A DNA stretch of 64,000 bases from assembly GCA_009760855.2 (NCBI GenBank), contig WPIO01000042.1, positions 2,466,001 to 2,530,000 on the forward strand, given 5' to 3'. This document shows, one piece after another, positions 26,440-64,000 of this stretch; position 1 is the stretch's first letter, and the number at the start of each line of letters is the position of its first letter. Under the pieces are notes generated by a model. The model made no database searches. It was not told the DNA's origin and saw only the letters and a program-made list of their open reading frames with translations. This DNA comes from Cristatella mucedo (taxonomy: Eukaryota; Bryozoa; Phylactolaemata; Cristatellidae). Position numbers and translations under genes: made by a program.

Positions 26440-26540
26440 GCTCGAAGTTTATGGCCCCCTAGGTGTAAAGCGCCTAGAGAGAGATTGCGTTCTCTGAGGG
26501 CGCTTTATCAAGTGAATTATTATTATTATTATTATTATTA
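26440..26540 (+). mobile_element. LINE family A 3' terminus
   Basis: GTAAAGCGCCTAGAGAGAGA leads to GGGCGCTTTATCAAGTGAAT and an uninterrupted ATT repeat. It is severely 5'-truncated. The ATT tail runs straight into a SINE1 fragment. Confidence 0.85.
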
Positions 26541-26672
26541 GGTCGTAGGTTCGAGTCGTTTGGCAGGCAATCCTTTATTACTCACTGCCAGTGAGAGCGA
26601 TAGTCGCTGCTGCTCTCTGTCCCATAAATGAGGTCTCTGTCCCACTATAAAAGTAAATGAGTTGAATTAGTT
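26541..26672 (+). mobile_element. SINE1 3' portion joined to a LINE tail
   Basis: The segment begins at AGGTCGTAGGTTCGAGTC, which matches SINE1 from just before the B box onward, then GGCAATCCTTTATTACTCAC and a degraded body. The A-box half of the tRNA-like head is missing. Confidence 0.6.
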
Positions 26673-27689
26673 TGTCATTACTTTTCTTTTACTCGGGCCA
26701 AAATGATAGGGACAGGATCTGTGAACATTTTGCTTATTTACTTTTGCCAGCCAGAAGCAGGTGAAAGCCTCTAAGGCCGTTCTCGTGCTTAGGAGGAGTA
26801 AGGCAGGTGAATGAGCTACTCTCTGTGAACTTTATTCTTCAAAAATTCGCCCGTCGGTTCAGCCGGCATCCCTCCCTGCTGACATTTTCTGTTGTGCATA
26901 TTCAGTGAGACCTCATTTACGATAGTCGTCGATCTGGGCAACACTGGCAGGCAGTATAAAACTAAAGTGAATCTCTACTCCTGTTTGGTGGGCTAGTCGT
27001 TAGGACAGGGCAGTGTTCTTTCAAATTCAGGGGTGATTGCGATTTCTTTTTGGAACACCTTGCAAGCCGTTGGTACGCAGCTGCAAATGACCTCCAACAC
27101 CTTTTTGATCGGCAAGCTGAAGAAGGAAGGAAGGAAGCTTGGATTCTTCCTGAATTTCTTTCTTCCTGAATCTGACAGGTTTAGGGTTTGTAAAGTTACT
27201 TCACAGATGCAGTGTCTAAGAATTTATTTATTTTTCGTCACTCCTGAGTGTGAGCACCTGCAACACGAGACTTATGACTCAAGACAGGCGACCCAGAGCA
27301 TAAACAGTTTACTCTTAAAAAGTTGGTTTAGAGCGCATGTAGGAGATACCTGCTTCTACGGACAAGGTTTTAACCCGATGCCGTTTTTCCTTTGCGTATG
27401 GAGGTCCGATGTCTCGATGATTAAGGAACTATTTTGGGAGTTGTTTTTTCTGTGTTAAAATGCACGACCTAAAAATTCTTTTGGTAGACTGTTCACACTG
27501 TCAATGGCAATTTGAAAAATCTACCACAGTAACTGGTTAGAAGTGCAGTAATGTTATTTGTACTTCCGGCTGGATAAATACAAAGCTCCTTGGTACTGCT
27601 GCTTAAAGATAACCTTGCACATGTACGCAAGGAGTCGGGCAGAATTTGAAGCTTAATACTGATAAAGAATAATTGTTACTATTAAAATA
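26673..27689. other. No recognised gene
   Basis: One 141-codon open frame at 27033-27458 (plus) has no recognisable family, no flanking splice signals that convinced me and no other support. I leave it uncalled. Confidence 0.4.
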
Positions 27690-28070
27690 ATACCGTAAAT
27701 ATATCGTGTGTATGAATTATTTATTTATAGAAATAAATGTTTAGTTGTCTCACGTAGAGAGTTAAATCTCTTGATTGGCTCTCTGTATAGGCTACAAGGC
27801 TTACTTAGGCTACAAAAGGAAGCAGCAGAATCACTTAATGAGTGATGAAAATATTTATAATTACTGCTTGCATGCGCACATGAAGGATGATTAGCCTGGA
27901 CGAAGCAGTCAGGAGTGAGTGGGTTTTCAGCCCTTGCTTTTGATGTACGGGGATGTCAGACGGTAGAGAATTTGAGGATTTTGGCCTTCAATAACTCGAA
28001 GCCCGGTCCTCCTTAGGATTTGAGGTTGGCTAGAGGTACGGCTGAATGACCAGGGTCAACAAAGCAGGTA
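27690..28070 (-). mobile_element. Diverged LINE family A-like 3' fragment
   Basis: The minus strand shows AGAGATTTAACTCTCT near the terminus and the same order of C-terminal blocks as the neighbouring copy, at clearly lower identity. It may be an older copy or a related subfamily. Confidence 0.55.
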
Positions 28071-28074
28071 ATAA

Positions 28075-28747
28075 GAATAATAATAACAATAGTACCTTTG
28101 CATAACACCTGCAAAGAACCTGATCTCTTTCTAGGCACTTGACAAATGCTGTAAAAGAGCATGTCAATCAGATAGTAATAACATGCATAGTATTAGCGCT
28201 CATAAGCACCCCAAGAACAATTCACAGAAACTCAGCAAATGTTGTGACTAACAGGTGGGCTTTTAGCTCCTTTTTAAATGTCGTCAAGTCAGGGATGTCG
28301 TCACGTCTATTGAGTTCCAGGCTTTGGGGGCATACGATTTAAATGCACGGTCTCTAATAAAGCATTTGAGGTGGGTTTGAGTAAATAAATTGAGTCTGAA
28401 GAGCAGTTGGTATGATACCTAGCCTGACTGGGGGGGGGTGTAGCTCGGATAGGGAGGCTGGAGTAAGAGAATTAAGAGACCTAAAAGCGAGTGACAAAAC
28501 GTTGAAATCGATGTGCTACTTGATTGGGAGCCAGTGCAGGTCGTCGAGAAGTATTGTGACGTGGCAGCTTTGCTGCTCACGATAGACAAGCCTGGCTGTA
28601 GAGTTTTGCACCAACTGTGAACGCCTGGTTGCACAGGCTGGAAGACCTCAAGTAATAAGTCACAGAAGTCGAGACGGGATGTCACAAATGCTTGGACCAA
28701 CTTGGATGTGGTAACCCTGTCTAAGCAGGCCCGAATTTTGCAATGTT
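28075..28747 (-). mobile_element. LINE family A 3' fragment
   Basis: Minus strand, 5'-truncated. The frame 28700-28419 contains LINE C-terminal sequence (FVTSRLDFCDLLL). The terminus (GTGCCTAGAAAGAGATCAGG) ends in ATTGTTATTATTATTCTTATT. Its 5' end meets the oppositely oriented copy at 28748. Confidence 0.88.
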
Positions 28748-28920
28748 AACTAAAACCCGCCTGTTCCTTACAGCATTTGCTGGGTCCGTGTGAATCATCA
28801 CCTGTGTGCTTAAGCATGCTGTCACTGCATGTTACCACTAACCAAATTGTCATGCTTCCTTTACAATAAATGTAAATGTCTAAAAAGAGATAGAGTTGTT
28901 TGCATGTGCTGTGCAAATAC
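28748..28920 (+). mobile_element. LINE family A 3' end, inverted relative to its neighbour
   Basis: Starts at CTAAAACCCGCCTGTTCC and contains TGCTGGGTCCGTGTGAATCA and TGTCTAAAAAGAGATAGAGT, matching the 3' UTR and terminus of family A. It is head-to-head with the copy to its left. Confidence 0.8.
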
Positions 28921-28939
28921 ATGATTACACGGTTACTCG

Positions 28940-29122
28940 CGCTAACGAGTCGTAATGGCTCGCTAGGTAAGGCGGTTGCTTTTCACGACCTCGGCCCCGA
29001 GGTCGTGGGTTCGAATCCTGTGGTGGGCGATCCTTTATCGCCACTGCAAGCGGTGGTGATAGCCGTAAAGGCTCTTCTGTTGCTATACAAAAAGAGGCTG
29101 TTAAATCAGCTAGTATTTTTTT
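28940..29122 (+). mobile_element. SINE1 copy, near complete
   Basis: tRNA-derived head with an A-box-like TGGCTCGCTAGG at about 28963 and a B box GGTTCGAATCC at 29009-29019. An 11-bp inverted repeat (CACGACCTCGG and CCGAGGTCGTG) sits directly before the B box. The body has GGCGATCCTTTATCGCCACT, AAAGGCTCTTCTGTTGC and the end GTTAAATCAGCTAGTA plus a T-run. RNA polymerase III transcription is expected for such elements. Confidence 0.88.
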
Positions 29123-29212
29123 AACGAGCTGGTGAGAGAGCGCCGATCTGTAAGCTGCCGAGTGCAGTGACCAGTGAGGACTTAAAAGCATCCTTACTTG
29201 GTGTGGTTATCC

Positions 29213-29812
<600 letters not shown>

Positions 29813-30344
29813 TCTCTCTCCTACCCCTCTCACCACCCTTTCTGTGTGCCCATCTTTTTATCTGTCTGGCTGTTTACGTATGTATGCATGTAAGTATGGA
29901 CATATCTTTCTGTCTGTCTCGCGCTCTCCTCACCACCCTCCTTTTGAGAGTGCGTCTTTATCAATTAGTCACGCCCCGTGGCAGCAGGCATTAGCAATTG
30001 GTCACTGTGGCTTCGCCCTTTCATGAGCTGGCGCTCTGCTGCTGCTGCCTTTGCTGACTTGCCCTCATCTGCGGCTGCTGCTCTTGCTGCAGCCGATGCC
30101 CGGCTAGATGTGGCCGGGCGTGGTCTGTTTGTTGGCTGCATTGCACGGCTGGGGCGACGCTAGTAAGGAATGGCCCAGGGCTTGCCTGCTCCCAGGGCTG
30201 TCTCACCAGCCTGCCTGGAGTGAGTTGCCACACGTCGGTTGTCTTGCCCTGCTGCTGCCACAGCTGCGGCCAAACTGCTTGCACCTCAGCTGCCTTGGCT
30301 TTGTCCCACGATCAGGCATCCCAGTGCTGGGCAGGCTAAAACAA
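29813..30344. other. No recognised feature
   Basis: Moderately GC-rich sequence with CTG-rich stretches between the pyrimidine tract and a SINE1 copy. No supportable gene. Confidence 0.4.
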
Positions 30345-30520
30345 AAAATCCTAGCTGATTAAACAGCCTCTTTTTGTATAGCGACAGAAGAGCCTTTACG
30401 GCTATCACCACCGCTTGCAATGGCGATAAAGGATCGCCCACCGCAGGAATCGAACCCACGACCTCGGTCCCGAGGTCGTGAAAGCAACCGCCTTACCTAG
30501 TGTGCCATCACGGCTACACC
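30345..30520 (-). mobile_element. SINE1 copy, near complete
   Basis: Minus strand: A-box-like TGGCACACTAGG, then the 11-bp hairpin (CACGACCTCGG, loop, CCGAGGTCGTG), then a perfect B box GGTTCGATTCC, and a body ending GTTTAATCAGCTAGGATTTT. It is close to the copy at 28940 but inverted. Confidence 0.9.
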
Positions 30521-30779
30521 ATGTCGTCGCCGTCGTGTTGACCATCATTGACCGCGGTGATCCGATCTTGCCCCGCGGTGATGCCCTGACGCACGATCCT
30601 GTTTTGCTGAAGTTCTTGGCACGACGACACTTGCTGGCTGCGCCGCTAATGCTGTGAGCCCAGTAAACAGTTCTTCGACTTCGTCCTTCTCTCTCTTGGC
30701 TTTTTTGGTTCCGTGACGCATGGCACTGGTGCCTGCCTATGCTTAGCCCTTGTGTCGTGTCGAATGGCACGTGCAGGTT
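30521..30779. other. No recognised feature
   Basis: Short spacer between a SINE1 copy and the 3' tail of the longest LINE copy. Confidence 0.4.
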
Positions 30780-32610
30780 AGTAATAATAATAATAATAAT
30801 CCATTTGTATAGCACCCTCAGAGAACTGAATCTCTTTCTAGGCACATTAAAGATGCTGTATAGGAAATGCTACCAAATGTTTGGTGGTAACATCCGTAAG
30901 CAGCAGGCATAGTATAAGCAGATGCATGCACACGAAGGCTGAACCACAAAGACCCACCAAATGCTGCAATAAAAAGGTGCGTTTTAAACTTCTTTTTAAA
31001 TGCCGTCATGTCAGGGGACGTTTCGACATGTCTCGGTAGTGAGTTCGAGGCTTTTGGGAGCGTACGAATTAAGACACGGTCTCCAACGGTTTTGAGGTTC
31101 GTATGAAGTATGGCCAAGCGATTCGAGTCAGAGCAGCTGCTTGTACCATGCTTCACCTGGTGGGGGAGTAGTTCTGAGAGACAGGCTGGAGCCAGAGAAT
31201 GAAGTGACCTTAAAATGAGTGACACAACCTTGAAGTCGATGCGTTGCTTGACTGGTGGCCAGTGCAGGTCGGCGATAGGTGGTGTGATGTGGCAACTTCG
31301 ACGTTCACGACCGACAACCCTAGCTACAGAGTTTTGCACCAGTTGTAAGCGTGTGCTTGCACAGGCCGGTAGACCAGCAAGCAGTGAGTTACAGAAGTCG
31401 AGACAGGATGTCACAAATGCATGGACCAGTTTAGATGTAGTATTCCTATCTAAGCAGGCCTGAATTTTAGCACTTATGTAGCTGAAAGTTGGCAGATTTG
31501 ACTGTGAAGCTGATGTGGTCCTCTAATAAAAGGTCACTTTGGAATAGGACACCTTGGTTTTGTGCAGATTCAGCAGGAGATATGCTGACAGAGCCGATTT
31601 CGAGCTTTAGGATTTCTAATTTCTGAATCCCACTTGGTTTGTCCTTAAGCAGTAAGTTGGTTTTTTCGTCATTTAATTTAAGAAAGTTTGCTGCCATGTT
31701 CGGATGTCATCAATACCTTCATCAAGGGAGTTGAGAGAATTCGACGTTCTGGAGGGCTGCTGGGAGGGATCAAAGCAAAGGTAAAACTGAGTGTCATCCA
31801 CATACAAGTGAAAGCCTAGATTGTGCTTGGCAATCACTTCGGCAAGAGGGAGAGTGTAAAGTGTGAAAATTAGTTGACCGAGCACAGAGCCCTAAGGTAC
31901 CCCATACTTAAGTGGTTCCTCGGAGGATCTTTGTCTGTTCACGTCAATACTCTGGAGCCTCCCACCGAGGTAGGACCTGAACCATTGCAGTGCAGTGCCA
32001 GTGATGCCGAGGCGAGATTTGAGATACTGAAGGACTTTTTTATCGATATTATCAAATGCTGCCGACAGATCAAGCAGAGAAACTTTACTTAAGTCTGCAT
32101 TTCTGAGAAGGTTGTTGTACACCCTAAGCAATGCCGACTCTGTGGAGTGTTTAGCTTTAAACCCAGACTGGAACCTACTTGCTAGGTTTGAGGTCTCAAT
32201 ATAAGAGTTCAGTTAGTTGTTCTGTCACAACTCGTTCCAGTTTCTTTGATACAAATGGGATCTACAGTAGTCCACGTATGCCAATATATCAATATATATA
32301 TATATATATATAATATATAATATATCGTATATCAATCATGGTCTTTTGTTTGCTTTTTCTAGATTTCACTTAGTAGACCTAGCAAGCTTAATGTCTGCTG
32401 TAAACCGTAGGCCGTCTGAGCAGAGCGAACAGATCGCTTAGTCAGAGGTGCAAACTCGTTGAGCATGTCAGCTAGTGTCGTGTTGTAGCATTCTACCAAT
32501 GGTGACAGGTCGGAAAGGGGATTGAGCAGCGGAGGCAAAGCAGATATTATCACACGGACAGCATCGATGTCAAGTATCTCGAGGTTTTGCTGTTGCCGGC
32601 TAGCCACCTG
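30780..32610 (-). mobile_element. CR1/L2-like LINE family A, longest copy, inactive
   Basis: On the minus strand the order is: pre-RT linker (32600-32359; LVECYNTTLADML, then NEFAPLTKRSV), a gap with an AT repeat (32335-32287) where the N-terminal RT is missing, then RT. Motif A lies near 32130-31892 (LLDLSAAFDNIDK). The catalytic box YVDDTQFY lies in 31885-31673, just after a GSVLGQL block. The C-terminal domain is 31414-30818 (LDFCNSLLAGLP, then DLHWPPVKQRIDFKV). The 3' terminus is GTGCTATACAAATGG plus an (ATT)n tail. The element copies itself through RNA by target-primed reverse transcription. In-frame stops, frameshifts and the internal deletion make this copy dead. Confidence 0.92.
32287..32335. 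repeat. (AT)n inside the LINE copy
   Basis: AT/TA repeat at the point where the reverse-transcriptase N-terminus is missing from the LINE copy. It either marks the deletion breakpoint or is a later expansion. Confidence 0.85.
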
Positions 32611-33023
32611 CAGCAGTGGGACACTGCAGCTGTGTGTCCCTGCACGTGAACTGCTTGCCATCCGACGGCCATTGTCGTGTACGATGGCAGCACAGCATGG
32701 AGGGCATCGTGCCAAGGGTGTGTGGGTGTCGTGCTGGGCCTGTCTCACTTGCTGCTAGTGCAGCTGCTGTTGACAGGGTGGATTGGTAAACTAATTAAGC
32801 CGAGCTCAAGACCACGACAGGTTATGCACCTAGTGACTCCAGACCTTCTGTACTCTTGTAAGTGGTAGTGTATCACTTCCGTGTTTCGTTTTTATCATTA
32901 TTATTATAAGGAGCATCATTTGAACAAGGTTGTGATCTTGCTTTCCCCCTCCCCCCTCGATTTGCATCGTAGCTATACAACGATTTTCGTGTTACCCTAC
33001 GACCGTTGACACATTCATGCCGG
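32611..33023. other. No recognised feature
   Basis: No supportable coding frame. A short ATTATTATTAT patch at 32896-32908 may be another LINE tail, but nothing else supports it. Confidence 0.35.
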
Positions 33024-33130
33024 TGGAACGCACAGTGTCCGTGCCATAGCGCAGCGCATGCGCCACTGGCCGCTACGAAGCTGCATCAGCCGCAAGCTTC
33101 GCCGAAGCAGCAGAATCAGTTCAAGGAATG
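33024..33130 (+). repeat. Dispersed repeat R1, copy 1
   Basis: This 107-bp segment recurs at 41880-41992 with only scattered differences. Shared blocks include GCACAGTGTCCGTGCCA, GCCACTGGC, CGCTACGAAGCTGC and GAAGCAGCAGAATCAGTTCA. Family unknown. About 300 bp downstream (33430-33475), AAAGAGATTAAACGACGA plus ATTATTATT resembles a LINE A-like tail, so the two may belong to one element. Confidence 0.8.
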
Positions 33131-33926
33131 CATGCAAGCAGTGTCCGCCGTGGTGTTTATTTGCAGGCAAGCCTTCTGTCTGTATATGTCACCTCCTCAT
33201 GTCTCGGCAAAAGTCGCATCTGTTCGGGTTGGCTTTCCCTTCGACCCAGGAAACTTGGCTTTTCTTGCTTTACATTTTTACATGGATTCAGTGCGTTTTG
33301 CTGGCCAGAGTTCGTGCTAACCGATGCCGTGGAGTACTTTCTTGCATGCTTTTGCATGCTTGTGTAAGCGCGATACTTTGCATGTCACTTATTCCCGGTT
33401 TATGGATTCTCTTGTAGCTGGTTGTTAAAGTCTGGAAAGAGATTAAACGACGAGATTATTATTATTATGTGCTCCAGATGGCCCACTAGGTGTTGTGGTG
33501 CCGTGCAAGTCCACATTGACCTAGCCATTCGTTTGTTCCATCATACACGGGTTCTTGATGCAGTTCATTCTTGAGCGATTATAAAAATCAAAGGAATCAT
33601 AGCCACCCGGCTGTGCAGAGCGAAACAGAAATGCCATAGGCATGCCTCTGTCGAACGCTAGTAGTTCCGTGTTCACTCACGCTGTGATCTTACCACGTGC
33701 GTCTGGACGGGGCACCATCGGAAGGCAAGAGCGCAGGGAGACTGCCGGGCCGCTCTCAAGGGGTAGCGGAAGGAGAGAGCGGGTAGGGAGGAGCAATCAA
33801 CATAGCGGAGTATGGTGTTTGGGCCAGGTGCACGGTAAGGCCGACTGCCCTCATGTGGCGCCATATTGCGGCCAATTTTGATTTGCCACCACTGCTTCGG
33901 TGTAAACGTTACGCTATTGGCCTGAT
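33131..33926. other. No recognised feature
   Basis: Short frames only. The LINE-like tail near 33430-33475 is the one traceable item. Confidence 0.4.
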
Positions 33927-33976
33927 GTCGGTGGCCACCATGGTGTCTCGAGTCGGTGGCCGCCATGGTGTCTCGA
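33927..33976. repeat. 25-bp tandem duplication
   Basis: Two 25-bp units (33927-33951 and 33952-33976) differ at one base. Each contains CCATGGTGTCTCGAG. It lies about 100-200 bp upstream of the possible start codons of DGK exon 1a. Confidence 0.93.
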
Positions 33977-34180
33977 GTCTGCTACGATCGCCTGTCGGGT
34001 TGCTAGCGCGTCGAGTCATTGCAGCTGCCTGTCTATCTGCCCCCGGTCGGTCGCCAGACTGCTGAGCGCATGCTGGATTTTCAAGTGGACAGGGGGGATG
34101 CGGGCGGTCGTCGCAGCTTGTCACTGCTGCTGTCCGCGAGCTTTTGCATCGGATTACCTCTGCCGCTGCAGCCGCCTGCC

Positions 34181-63417
<29,237 letters not shown>

Positions 63418-64000
63418 GTATGTGTGAGTCGCCTGATCGCCTGAGGCGTTGACTTCCCACCGGGCTGCTTGCGGGTGGCGCCAGCTCACTGGTTTGCAGC
63501 AGAACTCGATACATTTCGGTGTGATCAGTGCACTTTGATGAGCGCACGTCGATCGTGCCAGCGATGGCCATCGTGCAAAATGGCAGCGGTAGTTGTGGTG
63601 AATGTGGTGGCCTTGCAAATGCTGCATTCCGAGATTTGGATTTATACTGTAGTGACACTGTCTTCTTCATAAATCCCGATATCACTTGTAAACGCCATGC
63701 TGTCAGCTTGAAATATGTTAGCAAAGCTATCCTTAGTAACATGAAGTTAAGAGGACACCTTCACGGGATTTAAGTATTGCTTATTTACTAATGCCGGGTT
63801 GTCATCATGGAAAGCGGCCAGCCTGGTTTTCGTAGTGCTATGCACTCCTTAAAGAGACATATCGGTCGTGGGAATTTAAAACACTTCTGAAACCACAGCC
63901 AAACTGCAGAAGCTGAGCAGACCCCTAAAGAATGTGCACATGCACGCACTCATGCGCGCTCGCGCCCACTTGCACATACTCGTCCGTGCACAGGCACATT
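63418..64000. other. DGK intron 6, to window end
   Basis: No coding segment resembling the next expected block (SCSWC and following) is present, so the next exon is outside the window. The open frame 63528-63773 has no support. Confidence 0.5.

Noticed and set aside
27033-27458. 141-codon plus-strand frame
   Set aside because: No recognised domain, no splice support, and a location between retroelement fragments.
28960-29025. Possible genuine tRNA gene
   Set aside because: The A- and B-box-like sequences recur with the same non-tRNA body at many sites, so it is the head of SINE1, not a tRNA gene.

Overview
This is a window from an animal nuclear genome. It has spliced genes with GT-AG introns, a metazoan-type beta-tubulin, a type IV diacylglycerol kinase (DGK zeta/iota/rdgA group), CR1/L2-like non-LTR retrotransposons, tRNA-derived SINEs and very abundant dinucleotide microsatellites. 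There are no prokaryotic operons, Shine-Dalgarno sites or CRISPR arrays. An invertebrate, perhaps spiralian (flatworm, mollusc, annelid), fits best, but nothing here fixes the species.

Layout. Positions 1-2250 are CpG-rich and unassigned. A complete four-exon beta-tubulin gene lies on the minus strand (coding 5642 down to 3524), with a TATA box at 5733-5738, an inverted CCAAT box and a 20-bp perfect palindrome upstream. A plus-strand TATA-like box at 6133 makes the spacer look like a possible divergent promoter. From about 6.2 to 34 kb I find no host gene. That stretch holds microsatellites, at least ten copies of a CR1/L2-like LINE (family A), copies of a second LINE (family B) and two tRNA-derived SINE families. 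The densest nest is 25.6-32.6 kb and includes the best LINE copy (minus strand, about 32.6 to 30.78 kb) with recognisable reverse-transcriptase motifs.

From about 34.1 kb to the right edge the window is occupied by the 5' part of one plus-strand gene, a type IV diacylglycerol kinase. Six exons from 52918 to 63417 join in frame and give a long Ser/Ala/Gly-rich N-terminus, the first C1 zinc finger and the start of the second. Two further exons, at 34181-34379 and 37534-37849, have consensus splice sites and matching phases and can splice to the same exon 2. They would encode an alternative, shorter N-terminus. A 27-nt in-frame candidate microexon (63221-63247) sits between the C1-encoding exons just downstream of a long CT tract. 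The rest of the C1 domain, the catalytic domain and any ankyrin repeats lie beyond the window.

The DGK introns carry LINE and SINE copies, an antisense Tc1/mariner transposase remnant, perfect hairpins (one with 29-bp arms) and very long GA, GT and CCCT tracts. The two host genes have no evident functional link. Tubulin is cytoskeletal; the DGK is a lipid-signalling enzyme that converts diacylglycerol to phosphatidic acid.
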